25,540 bases of DNA from an uncultured Bacilli bacterium (GCA_944358225.1 CALVQP010000005.1:1-25540), one strand, 5' to 3'. Positions 15,475-23,822 are shown, numbered from the stretch's first letter. Made by a program: numbers and translations. The notes: a model not told the origin generated them from the sequence alone.

Positions 15475-15867
15475 TTAATTATATGATTTTTTTAAAAAGA
15501 TATAACTTATAAAATAATATACTAAATTTACAGTATAACTTAATAAAATAAACTGCAACGTTATCACACTAATATTTAAACTCTTCAAAATAATTAAATA
15601 AATAAAATAATTAACACTGTTTAAAAAAATATTTAAAATCAAATTATCTCGTTTAAAATATCTTTTTTCAACAAAATATAAAATACTGACAACTAAAAAT
15701 GTTAAGGGAAACAAATGAATAATAAATATATCTATAAAAAGAGTTACAAAGGCTAAAAAGTAATAATGCTTATACGGTATTTTAAAAATATTTGTTAAAA
15801 AGAAGAAAGGATAAAACACCATCATATTAGTAATTAAAATATCTAAAAACAAATTAAACACTATCAT
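15475..15867 (-). CDS. mreD: Rod-shape determining protein MreD
   Basis: A 130-aa membrane protein with about five hydrophobic segments, directly following mreC, which is the standard place and size for MreD of the elongasome. Sequence conservation in MreD is low, so the call rests on topology and position. Its ATG (15865-15867) overlaps the first TGA that ends mreC in the standard code. The TAA at 15475 is 12 nt before the preferred spoIVFA start. Confidence 0.8.
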   Translation of the reverse strand: MIVFNLFLDILITNMMVFYPFFFLTNIFKIPYKHYYFLAFVTLFIDIFIIHLFPLTFLVVSILYFVEKRYFKRDNLILNIFLNSVNYFIYLIILKSLNISVITLQFILLSYTVNLVYYFISYIFLKKSYN

Positions 15868-16535
15868 ACTTCTTTAATATTCCTTATAATAGCTACATAT
15901 TTTATATTATTAAAATCAACATCACTTTTTATATTTACCCATTGCTGCACTTCATCCTCTGTAACATTTTCTACCTTACCAATATAAATACCTTCCGGAA
16001 TTAAAGCTAATCCTGAAGTATATACTTCCTCTTTTTTCATTAAAATATCATAATTAGTAAAACTAGATGCTTCCAAAGTTTTACTTTCGGCATTATAACC
16101 ATCTAAAGCCCCATAACTATCACCAATTTTTATAGAAACTGCTGTTTTTGAAGAAGTTAGAAGTCTTACCACACTACTAGCTTTATTAATCTTTTCTATT
16201 ACACCAATAAGACCTTTTTCTCCTACAACGGCCATTCCCTTTTTAATATTTTTGTCCTTACCATACTTAATTGTAATAGTTTCATTAAAATTATAAACAT
16301 CTCGTAATAAAACCTTACTTTTTACATAATCATAATTTTGATAACTATCTAATTCATTAAGAGTTAAAACATCATCTAATTCTTTTTTTAATTGCCTATT
16401 TTCTTCTTCTAAATATTGATAATTTACATCTTTACTCTCATTATTAAAAAATCCCAATCCCAAAATTATATAATTTCCTAAAAACAAAGAGACTACAAAT
16501 ACTAGAATAACTAAATAATTTATCCACCTTCGCAT
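15861..16535 (-). CDS. mreC: Rod-shape determining protein MreC
   Basis: MreC, about 223-224 aa, links the cytoplasmic elongation machinery to periplasmic/extracellular wall synthases. It has an N-terminal transmembrane segment (about 6-25), a short coiled coil (YLEEENRQLKKELDDVL, about 41-57) and the beta-barrel MreC core with GEKGLIGVIEKINKASSVVRLL and TSGLALIPEGIYIGKV. In the standard code it ends at TGA 15864-15866, overlapping the mreD ATG. If UGA is Trp it ends one codon later at TAG 15861-15863. It overlaps radC by 16 nt. MreC proteins are commonly near 280 aa, so this one is compact. Confidence 0.92.
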
Positions 16536-17218
16536 TTGACAACCACCTTTTCTTTAAATGTATAATATCTATTATTCCCAATAATTATATGGTCTATAAC
16601 TGGTATGCCAATAATTTTGCCACTTTTAATTAAATTATTTGTAAACTTTATATCTTGATTACTAGGAATCACATCACCACTAGGATGATTATGAACAGCA
16701 ATTATATAAGTAGCACTATAACTAATAGCAAAACGAAATATTTCTCGAGGATGAGCAACACTTTCATTAATACTTCCTTTAAATATAACCTTACTTTTTA
16801 TTAAATAGTTCTTATTATCTAAAAGTACAACTACAAAATTTTCTTGTCTTTGAGTTACATTTAAATACTTAAATAAATTATAAATTACTTCCCCATTATA
16901 TATTTTTAATCTATCTTTATAATTTAAACGCAAATACAATCTTTTTCCAAGTTCTAAAGCTGACAATATAGCCATAGCTTTTGCTTCTTTAATTCCTTTA
17001 ATATTCATTAAATCACTTAAAGTCAAATTATCTAAATCATTTATAGTTTCCACTAACATTAATACATTTAAAGCTAAATCATTTACTGAAATATCTTTAG
17101 TTCCTGTTCTAAGTAAAATAGATAATAATTCTAGTTCATTAAGCTTAGAAACACCATAAGTTTTAAGCCTTTCTCTTGGTTTCATTACATCAGGCATTTT
17201 TGACATCATTATACTCAT
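16520..17218 (-). CDS. radC: RadC/JAB-domain (DUF2466) protein
   Basis: A 232-aa RadC family protein. The N-terminal helix-hairpin-helix region (RERLKTYGVSKLNELELLSILLRTG and IKGIKEAKAMAILSALELG) precedes a JAB/MPN metalloprotease-like domain whose zinc motif is HNHPSGD..PSNQD near residue 172. All metal ligands appear to be present. The old role in DNA repair is not supported experimentally for most members, so function is open. It heads radC-mreC-mreD. B. subtilis has mreB between radC and mreC, which is absent here. ATG 17216-17218 follows AGGGG at 7 nt. Confidence 0.94.
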   Translation of the reverse strand: MSIMMSKMPDVMKPRERLKTYGVSKLNELELLSILLRTGTKDISVNDLALNVLMLVETINDLDNLTLSDLMNIKGIKEAKAMAILSALELGKRLYLRLNYKDRLKIYNGEVIYNLFKYLNVTQRQENFVVVLLDNKNYLIKSKVIFKGSINESVAHPREIFRFAISYSATYIIAVHNHPSGDVIPSNQDIKFTNNLIKSGKIIGIPVIDHIIIGNNRYYTFKEKVVVKCEGG

Positions 17219-17235
17219 AAAGTACCCCTAAAATG

Positions 17236-17264
17236 ATATAACATATCTTTAAGTTACTTGTAAA
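17236..17264 (-). promoter_or_regulatory. Probable promoter of the radC-mreCD-spoIVF operon
   Basis: On the minus strand TTTACA (17259-17264), a 17-nt spacer and TTATAT (17236-17241), shortly before the AGGGG ribosome binding site of radC. From 17265 to 17375 I see no gene or clear structure. Confidence 0.45.
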
Positions 17265-17375
17265 ATCCTTAAATTTAACTTTTTAATGGTATATTTATCC
17301 CAAAAAAGTTTATTTTTCTAATAAGTTCTTACTTTTAAAACATTAAATTATATTAAACTCTACTAATTTAAAAAA

Positions 17376-17421
17376 CAAAAAAAGAATAAAAGTTTTCGGT
17401 GTTAATATAAACTTTTATTCT
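17376..17421 (-). terminator. Strong terminator of the DUF6273-like surface protein gene
   Basis: A perfect 13-bp inverted repeat (17383-17395 with 17409-17421, 13-nt loop) is followed on the minus strand by a T-run interrupted by one G. It lies about 100 nt after the stop codon. Confidence 0.85.
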
Positions 17422-17480
17422 GTTATTTACAGTTTAAGCTTTTTCTTATACCTTATTCAAAACTGTCCGTTAGTCAGTCG

Positions 17481-17508
17481 TCCAAACTTTGACGGAGCAA
17501 AGTTTGGA
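17481..17508. repeat. 11-bp inverted repeat just after the surface-protein stop codon
   Basis: TCCAAACTTTG (17481-17491) and its exact complement (17498-17508) flank a 6-nt loop. It has no T-run, so it is not a terminator; a separate terminator follows. Its position 14 nt past the stop, next to a GC-rich gene end, resembles the DNA hairpin that follows target variable regions of diversity-generating retroelements. It could also be an RNA stability hairpin. Confidence 0.6.
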
Positions 17509-17522
17509 TAAGCTTGCATTAA

Positions 17523-18911
17523 TTAAACTACGTATGGATTAGATGCAGTCCCATTTCCAGAGGTTATCAGTGTATCAGCCTTTAGATTGATAACTGGGCG
17601 CACGCCGCCGCTATCGTAAGTAATGTAGTAGATGAGGTAGTTGCTGTTGGCGTTGAACACATAAGCACGATTAGTGCTAGAATAGTTAGGCGAAAAAGAC
17701 CACCACGAAGACGATTTTTGCAAATAACTATTAGTTTTATTAGAAGATCTGGCATAACCAGATAAAGCTATTTCATCGGTCGATAATAAACCAATTTTTA
17801 AATTATATTTTCCGCCATAATTAACTGTGGTATCGACACAGCTTAATACAGGATTTACGGCACTGCCTGTTATTCTATCATAAGCTCCATAATATCTCCA
17901 ATCATCACTTAATCTATAACTTGTATCATTGCAGTAATCAGCTGTAGCTATTTTGTCTTCATAACTTTTTAAATTAGTATTATACCAATTATCTAAGTAT
18001 GTTTTCATCGTACTTGCTGTTCCTTCTGTTCCATTACATGGATTATCACTTGTGCAATTATGCGAGTTATTATAAGTATATCCTACATATTGATATCCTT
18101 GGTAAGTAGTGTTAAACGCACTATTTCCTACTTTTTCTTCGGTTATCATTCTTATACTTCCATCGCCATTAACACGTACTATTCGCCATAGTTTTCCCGC
18201 AAATGAAACATAATTGTTATCGATAATTCCTCTAAAATAATAGCTCATTCCCTCTTCATCTTCCATTTGATATAAACCGGATGTTTCATCGGTTGGGGCA
18301 ACATCAAAATCAGGAGTTGTTGTTTTTAATTCATTATCAGACAATATTCTTCCTGCCAAATAATTTCCCCCACCAGCTACTGACTCTATACTCATTTTAA
18401 AATTAAATTGAGTATCCATTCCTTGTGATACCGTAGTATTTTCGTCCATCCACATTCGTGTTGCCAAAGTTTTACTTTGACCTCCTCCTAAAACACCACT
18501 AGAAAGCTGCCAAGCTGTATCTGTTCCACTTATTGTCGCTGTTTTACTAGTTTTTGTATTTAACATAAATATCTCTTCATTTAAACCAATTTTAACATAA
18601 TTAACATTTAAATTATTTGTACTCATCTCGTTTAAATAAAGATTATAAGAAACTACATAAGGGCAATTATTAGTTACTTTAACAGTATAGGGATCTGTCT
18701 TCATTCCATCACTATCAGTCATCGGATAGCTATGTTCTTTTAACATATCGTCTGTTAATTCATCATATACAATATCTAAACAATCATAAGTATTTCTATT
18801 AACTCCTGTTTGAGTAAAATTTCTAGTCCATACCGCAAATGAAAAAGCAATGATCGCAAGTATTACAAAAATACCGATTACAACAAGAATGATTTTTTTC
18901 CTTTTACTCAT
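17523..18911 (-). CDS. Anchored surface protein with DUF6273/C-type-lectin-like tail; candidate hypervariable target
   Basis: About 462 aa. A basic N-terminus (SKRKK) and one transmembrane segment (about 7-28) anchor a large extracellular part. Residues about 30-175 form a beta-rich module with Cys and NNCPYVVSYNL. Residues about 210-462 have the FAGKLWRIVRVNGDGSIRMI pattern seen in DUF6273-like proteins, repeated Cys, and a C-type-lectin-like end: SSWWSFSP, then a Tyr/Asn/Ser-rich stretch, then GGVRPVINLK. The 3' end (about 17596-17720) is far richer in GC than the rest of the gene, and many of its codons end in C. ATG 18909-18911 or GTG 18918-18920 may be the start; the ribosome site AGAAGG is not ideally placed for either. 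Likely an adhesin or receptor; ligand unknown. Confidence 0.75.
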   Translation of the reverse strand: MSKRKKIILVVIGIFVILAIIAFSFAVWTRNFTQTGVNRNTYDCLDIVYDELTDDMLKEHSYPMTDSDGMKTDPYTVKVTNNCPYVVSYNLYLNEMSTNNLNVNYVKIGLNEEIFMLNTKTSKTATISGTDTAWQLSSGVLGGGQSKTLATRMWMDENTTVSQGMDTQFNFKMSIESVAGGGNYLAGRILSDNELKTTTPDFDVAPTDETSGLYQMEDEEGMSYYFRGIIDNNYVSFAGKLWRIVRVNGDGSIRMITEEKVGNSAFNTTYQGYQYVGYTYNNSHNCTSDNPCNGTEGTASTMKTYLDNWYNTNLKSYEDKIATADYCNDTSYRLSDDWRYYGAYDRITGSAVNPVLSCVDTTVNYGGKYNLKIGLLSTDEIALSGYARSSNKTNSYLQKSSSWWSFSPNYSSTNRAYVFNANSNYLIYYITYDSGGVRPVINLKADTLITSGNGTASNPYVV

Positions 18912-18944
18912 TGAATCCACTTACCTTCTATCTTATCTAAATAA

Positions 18945-18973
18945 ATGATATCTACAAAAAGTTTCTTTGTCAA
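18945..18973 (-). promoter_or_regulatory. Promoter of the surface-protein gene
   Basis: On the minus strand a perfect TTGACA (18968-18973), a 17-nt spacer and TATCAT (18945-18950). Confidence 0.75.
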
Positions 18974-19082
18974 GTTTAATTCTTGGTAGAAAAATGAAAT
19001 ATAAGTTGAATGTTTTATTCTTATAAAAATATTGGCATATATAATAATTTTTTTAATATACGTAAATATTCTATAAAATAAA

Positions 19083-19112
19083 ACCAGTAGCTATAAAATG
19101 ATAGTTACTGGT
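19083..19112 (-). terminator. Terminator of relA-dtd
   Basis: A 12-bp stem with one mismatch (19083-19094 with 19101-19112), followed on the minus strand by TTTTATTTT. It includes the TAG stop and the last codons of dtd. Confidence 0.7.
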
Positions 19113-19519
19113 CCATCATTAATAAGTGATACTTGCATATTTGCTCCAAAAACTCCTTTATAAGTTGGAACATATTGTTGCAAATATTTTACAAACTCAT
19201 CAAACATAACCTCAGCTTCTTTATAAGGCATAGCTTCTAAAAAAGAAGGTCTATTTCCTTTTTTAGTATCGGCATATAAAGTAAATTGCGATATAGCTAG
19301 AATACTGCCTTTAACATCATTAATATTTTTATTCATGAGGCCCTTTTCATCACTAAATATTCTTAAGTAAAGTATTTTTTCAGCTAATCTTTTTACATCT
19401 TCTAAAGTATCACCTTTACCAATACCTACTAATAAAAGCATGCCCTCATCTATTTTACTTATCAGTTTACCATCTACTTCAACACTAGCTTTTTTGCATC
19501 TTTGAATTACAACTTTCAT
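19091..19519 (-). CDS. dtd: D-aminoacyl-tRNA deacylase
   Basis: A 142-aa DTD that hydrolyses D-amino acids wrongly attached to tRNA. The motif SQFTLYADTKKGNRPSF (about residues 77-93) and the near C-terminal NDGPVTI with the conserved cross-subunit GP are both intact, as is the N-terminal MKVVIQRCKKASVEVDG. Length is normal. The ATG overlaps the relA stop, so the two are coupled as in B. subtilis, where dtd also follows relA. Ends with TAG inside the terminator. Confidence 0.97.
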   Translation of the reverse strand: MKVVIQRCKKASVEVDGKLISKIDEGMLLLVGIGKGDTLEDVKRLAEKILYLRIFSDEKGLMNKNINDVKGSILAISQFTLYADTKKGNRPSFLEAMPYKEAEVMFDEFVKYLQQYVPTYKGVFGANMQVSLINDGPVTIIL

Positions 19520-21657
19520 TAATACCTCTTTACATCTTGTACAAAAGAAAAATTATTTAAGTCTGTAATAAAACTATCTAAATCTTCTTTGCTTTTTACT
19601 TTAACTATCAAAGTATAAATAACGGCTCCCTCTATTTCTTTATTTTTAACTTCTTTTACCACGACATTTCTTAAAGAAGCTTTCGTAACAATATCTAGTA
19701 AAGCATTAGTCTTAAACAGCGTCGTTATTTTTAAACCAGTTTCATACTGATTATCTTTAGCCTCATTCCACCTAACATCAATGAGTCTTTTTTTATCTAA
19801 AATATTTTTACATGTTTTTAAATGAACTGTTACACCCTCACCTTTTGTGACATAACCAATAATTTCATCACCCAAAACCGGTTTACAGCACTTAGCTAAG
19901 TTTACTTTAATATCACTAATACCATCGACTATTACATCATTTTTATAACTATACTTAGCATTATCCTTACGTAATTTTAACATTAAGCTATCTGCAACAT
20001 TCTTCTTATCTTCACTAGCTAAATTAATTATATAAGTTGGTGTATATCGTAAAGACCCTATAGCTAAATATAGATCATCTAAACTATTTAGTTTTAAATC
20101 AGTTAAAACTTTTTTTAATTTACTCTCATTTAAAACCTCATTAAAAGTTAATTTCTTACGACGCATTTCTCTTTCTAATAAAGTTTTACCATCTTCAATA
20201 TATTTAGTTTTGTATTGTTTAGAAAAGAAAGATTTAATCTTATTTTTAGCCTGAGCAGTCTTGACAATCTTTAACCATTCTTGACTAGGTGTTGATGTTG
20301 GGGAAGTATTTATTTTAACAATATCTTTATCTTGTAATTTATAATCTAAAGGAACAATACTCTCATTAACTATCGCTCCTACCATCTTATCTCCTACATC
20401 ACTATGAATACGATAAGCAAAATCAATTACCGTAGCATCTTTAGGAAGTTCTACGACATCTCCCTTAGGTGTAAACACATAAATCATTTCAGCTAGAATT
20501 TCACTTTTAACACTACTAGCAAAATCTTCATCATTACCTTCTTTATTAGCTTCTATCAGATTACGAAACATTTCTAGTTTTTGTTCCATCATCTTTTGAA
20601 TTTTTACTGAACCATGTTCTTTATACGTCCAATGAGCAGCCATTCCTTTTTCAGCTATCTCATCCATTTCATAAGTTCTAACTTGAATTTCAAAATGATA
20701 ACCATCACGACCAAATACCGTTGTATGTAAACTTTGATACATATTTTCTTTCGGCATGGCAATATAATCTTTAAATCGATTAGGAACAGGACGATATTTA
20801 GCATGAATTAAGCCAATTACTAAATAACAATCACTTTCTTTCTCTACAAATACTCTTAAAGCCAAAATATCATGTATATCTTTAAACTTCTTTCCATTAG
20901 ATAATTTATTATAAATACTATGAACGCTTTTAACACGCCCTTTTATTTCATATTTAATATTATTTTCTGCAAGAATTTCCCCAATGCTTTCTTTCATTTC
21001 ATTTAAATAATCATTTAACTGTTCGTAATCAGCGTCTAATTCATCAAGTACAGCTTGATAAACATCTGGTTTGGAATATTTTAAACATAAATTTTCTAAT
21101 TCACTCTTAATCGAATTAATCCCCAAACGATGAGCTATCGGAATTAAAACCGATTGCGTTTCATGAACTTTCCTTTTTTGCTCTTCTTTCGAAACGGCCC
21201 AAATAGTTCGCATATTATGTAATCTATCGGCTAGTTTTATAAACAATATTCTTACATCACTAGCTAAACCGACTAATACTTTACGCAAATATATTGCTGA
21301 AGACTCACTATCATCAGTTAAAGCTAACTTATTAATTCGACTTATAATACTCACAATATTAGCTACTTCACTACCAAATTTTTGTTCAATTTCTTCTTTT
21401 GTTGCTTCCCCATGATTTATAGTCTCATGAATTAAAGCACAAATAACTGTTTCGACATCCGGATTTAAATCGAGTACTATATCACAAACAGCTAGTGGAT
21501 GTGTAATATATTCTTCGTTAGTATCTCGAAATTTACCTTCATGATTTTTTTTAGCAAAAAGATATGCTTCTTCTATTTTTTTTAAATCCTCTTCATCTTT
21601 AATAATTTTTTTTATTTTTTCTAATAATTTTTCATAAGTAACCGATTCTATTTCCAA
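19519..21657 (-). CDS. relA: Rel-family (p)ppGpp synthetase with degraded hydrolase motif
   Basis: A 712-aa long RSH enzyme that makes (p)ppGpp from GTP/GDP and ATP. Domains in order: HD hydrolase (about 25-190), synthetase (about 230-360) with the intact RFKDYIAMPKENMYQSLHT and FEIQVRT motifs, TGS (about 395-455, starting VFTPKGDVVELPKDA), a zinc-finger-like CCKPVLGDEIIGY region, and a C-terminal ACT domain. In the hydrolase site His53 and His77 remain, but the usual HDxxED (77-82) reads HETINH, so Asp78, Glu81 and Asp82 are replaced. Hydrolysis may be weak or lost. The start is TTG 21655-21657 after AAAGGAG; no ATG is available nearby. It lies between the comN-like gene and dtd. Confidence 0.96.
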   Translation of the reverse strand: MEIESVTYEKLLEKIKKIIKDEEDLKKIEEAYLFAKKNHEGKFRDTNEEYITHPLAVCDIVLDLNPDVETVICALIHETINHGEATKEEIEQKFGSEVANIVSIISRINKLALTDDSESSAIYLRKVLVGLASDVRILFIKLADRLHNMRTIWAVSKEEQKRKVHETQSVLIPIAHRLGINSIKSELENLCLKYSKPDVYQAVLDELDADYEQLNDYLNEMKESIGEILAENNIKYEIKGRVKSVHSIYNKLSNGKKFKDIHDILALRVFVEKESDCYLVIGLIHAKYRPVPNRFKDYIAMPKENMYQSLHTTVFGRDGYHFEIQVRTYEMDEIAEKGMAAHWTYKEHGSVKIQKMMEQKLEMFRNLIEANKEGNDEDFASSVKSEILAEMIYVFTPKGDVVELPKDATVIDFAYRIHSDVGDKMVGAIVNESIVPLDYKLQDKDIVKINTSPTSTPSQEWLKIVKTAQAKNKIKSFFSKQYKTKYIEDGKTLLEREMRRKKLTFNEVLNESKLKKVLTDLKLNSLDDLYLAIGSLRYTPTYIINLASEDKKNVADSLMLKLRKDNAKYSYKNDVIVDGISDIKVNLAKCCKPVLGDEIIGYVTKGEGVTVHLKTCKNILDKKRLIDVRWNEAKDNQYETGLKITTLFKTNALLDIVTKASLRNVVVKEVKNKEIEGAVIYTLIVKVKSKEDLDSFITDLNNFSFVQDVKRY

Positions 21658-21672
21658 TTTAAATTTACTCCT

Positions 21673-21969
21673 TTATAAAATATCTTCATTCAAATTTAGA
21701 TGTCTTTTTTGTTTTCTTAATTCCTCTTTTACATAATCATCAAAATATGAATTAGCTGTATTAAGTATATCATCAACCATATCATATAATGACAAATCTA
21801 AAGAAGATGTCCATTTATTATTTTTTAAAGCATTCCATATATCTTCTTCTTTAATATAAGCATAACCAAGCCTATTTAATTCCTTCTTTTTACTACTTAA
21901 AGCGGGTTTTAATCTTTTATATAACTCTTCTAAAGAACTAAATCTTATTTCATCCACTTTTATCACCAT
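21673..21969 (-). CDS. ComN-like post-transcriptional regulator
   Basis: A 98-aa protein resembling the ComN/YrzD family (Post_transc_reg). It has an LEELYKRLKPALSSKKKELNRLGY helix and an IKEEDIWNALKNNKW segment near residue 40, typical of this short helical family. In B. subtilis ComN acts on comE mRNA and sits near spoVB, as here. It is 15 nt upstream of relA and probably leads that operon. The target here is unknown. Family call is moderate and rests on sequence form plus synteny. Confidence 0.6.
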   Translation of the reverse strand: MVIKVDEIRFSSLEELYKRLKPALSSKKKELNRLGYAYIKEEDIWNALKNNKWTSSLDLSLYDMVDDILNTANSYFDDYVKEELRKQKRHLNLNEDIL

Positions 21970-21979
21970 TTCCCTATTT

Positions 21980-22008
21980 ATTATATATCAAATCCTTTAT
22001 TTTTTAAA
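21980..22008 (-). promoter_or_regulatory. Possible promoter of comN-like/relA/dtd
   Basis: On the minus strand TTTAAA (22003-22008), a 17-nt spacer and a consensus TATAAT (21980-21985). Confidence 0.45.
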
Positions 22009-22029
22009 GAATTAGCTACAAATAAAAAA

Positions 22030-22057
22030 TTCAAATTAATCATATATTTATTAGAAT
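22030..22057 (+). promoter_or_regulatory. Possible promoter of the spoVB-like gene
   Basis: TTCAAA (22030-22035), a 16-nt spacer and TAGAAT (22052-22057), 14 nt before the AAGGAG ribosome binding site. Confidence 0.4.
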
Positions 22058-22078
22058 GATTTTTTATAAGGAGAATTT

Positions 22079-23365
22079 ATGAAAAACAAATTTATAAAAT
22101 CGACTATCATTTTAATAATTGGTGGACTTTTTACTAAAGTATTAGGTTTTATTATCAAAATAGCCTATACCCGTATTATTGGACCTGAAGGTATATCTTT
22201 ATACATGTTAACTATCCCAACATATTCTTTATTTATAACGATTGCTCAATTAGGTCTACCTATTGCTATTTCCAAGTTAGTCGCTGAAAATAAAAATAGC
22301 AAAAAAATTATTTTTTCTACTATTCCTTTAATGCTAATCTTAAACTTTATTTTAATTATTTTAATTATTTTCATTTCTCCTTTTATTAGTAACACTTTAT
22401 TAAATGAACCTAGAACCAAACTTCTTATTATGGCATCAGCCTTAGTTTTACCATTTATTTCTATTTCGAGTATTATTAGGGGTTACTTTTTTGGTAAACA
22501 AAAAATGTTTCCCCATACTTTATCTAACATCATTGAACAAATTATTAAGCTTGGTTTAATACTTATCATTATTCCTTTTTTATTAAAAAAGAGTTTAGTT
22601 CTTGCTCTAACTGGTCTTATTTTATTAAATATAATTTCTGAAATAGTTTCGATCATTGTTTTTCTTTTTTTCATTCCTAAAAACTTTTGTATTCAAAAAA
22701 AAGATATTAAACCCGATAGTGCTACAATCAAAGAAGTTTTAAAAATTAGTCTACCCTCAGTATCATCTCGTTTTATTGGTAATATTGGTTTTTTCTTTGA
22801 ACCAATTATATTAACCAATGTCTTACTTTTTACGGGTTATTCTAGTTCTTACATTATTAAAGAATATGGTATTTATAATGCTTACAGTATTCCCTTATTA
22901 CTTTTACCATCATTTTTTATCATGGCAATATCCAGTGCTTTAGTTCCCGAAATTTCTAAATATTACGAAAGACGTAATTTAAAAATGGTTAAAAGAAGAT
23001 ATCATCAAGCTCTACTTATTTCTTTAATTATTGGTGGAATTTTTAACATCATTATATCTATGTATGGACCTTTTTTATTACAAGCTATTTATAATACATC
23101 TGAGGGCATGGAATATATTCGCTTTTTATCACCTTTCTTCCTCTTATTTTATTTAGAAGGTCCTCTGGTATCTATGTTACAAGCCTTAAATAAGGCCAGC
23201 GCATCCATGAAAATAACCTTTTATGGTGTAATTATCAAACTAGCGATTATTGCTTTTATTTCTTTATTCCATGTGGGAATTTATGGTTTAGTTATCTCAG
23301 AAATAGTTAACATTATATTTGTTGTCTTCTTAAACTTTAAAGAAATCAGAATAGTTTTACATTAG
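22079..23365 (+). CDS. SpoVB-like MOP/MATE-superfamily lipid-linked flippase
   Basis: A 428-aa polytopic membrane protein of the polysaccharide biosynthesis/SpoVB branch of the MOP flippases. It has about 11-12 hydrophobic helices. The N-terminal KSTIILIIGGLFTKVLGFIIKIAYTRIIGPEG and the internal LPSVSSRFIGNIGFFFEPIIL and MAISSALVPEISKYYERR motifs are typical. Relatives (SpoVB, MurJ-like, YtgP) move lipid-linked wall precursors. It is shorter than the usual 500 or more residues, probably lacking the last two or three helices. Divergent placement from the comN-like gene mirrors B. subtilis. The start ATG follows AAGGAG. Sporulation role versus general wall synthesis cannot be settled here. Confidence 0.88.
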   Translation: MKNKFIKSTIILIIGGLFTKVLGFIIKIAYTRIIGPEGISLYMLTIPTYSLFITIAQLGLPIAISKLVAENKNSKKIIFSTIPLMLILNFILIILIIFISPFISNTLLNEPRTKLLIMASALVLPFISISSIIRGYFFGKQKMFPHTLSNIIEQIIKLGLILIIIPFLLKKSLVLALTGLILLNIISEIVSIIVFLFFIPKNFCIQKKDIKPDSATIKEVLKISLPSVSSRFIGNIGFFFEPIILTNVLLFTGYSSSYIIKEYGIYNAYSIPLLLLPSFFIMAISSALVPEISKYYERRNLKMVKRRYHQALLISLIIGGIFNIIISMYGPFLLQAIYNTSEGMEYIRFLSPFFLLFYLEGPLVSMLQALNKASASMKITFYGVIIKLAIIAFISLFHVGIYGLVISEIVNIIFVVFLNFKEIRIVLH

Positions 23366-23369
23366 CAAA

Positions 23370-23393
23370 AAAAGAAAGACTAAGCTTTCTTTT
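23370..23393. terminator. Bidirectional terminator between spoVB-like gene and accessory cluster
   Basis: AAAAGAAAG (23370-23378) pairs with CTTTCTTTT (23385-23393) around ACTAAG. T-runs flank it on the plus side and, through the A-run starting at 23367, on the minus side. Confidence 0.75.
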
Positions 23394-23814
23394 AATCTTG
23401 GATCCAATCATTATCCCAATCAAATTCTGGTGCATATATATATTCATCATCAGGTGTTGAAGATTCTCCCGTCCATATAACAATAGTTTTTAAACCTCCC
23501 TTATATTCATTTAAAATATATTTTATTCCACTTTTTGCACAACCGTTTGCTCCGCATTCTGTGCTATATGATTTAAAGGCTTCACTTATTCCGTCTTGGT
23601 AATGAATATTTTCAAATCCACCTTCCGCACTCATATAATAATATATTTCGCCACTTTCATTTTTACCTAAATACAAATCATATCCATACATTTCTTTACT
23701 ATTTCCGTTAGAAGTACTTACGTTAGTTTTACCCAAATATTCATAATCAAAATCAATATAATTAGTACTATGATTATGTAGTTGTTCTGATGATAAAACT
23801 CAATCACTAGCCAC
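23392..23814 (-). CDS. Hypothetical protein with internal TGA (read as Trp)
   Basis: If TGA 23800-23802 is read through, the frame from GTG 23812-23814 encodes 140 aa starting V-A-S-D-W-V-L-S-S. In the standard code the open part begins only after this codon and has no ATG near its start. The protein is acidic, with GYDLYLG, YYYMSAEGG and a CGANGC pair of cysteines, and ends PEFDWDNDWIQD. There is no signal peptide. I do not recognise it. The upstream gene ends just before (TAA 23823-23825), suggesting translational coupling, although the ribosome binding site is weak. It could also be a degraded C-terminal fragment. Confidence 0.45.
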
Positions 23815-23822
23815 AATAATTC

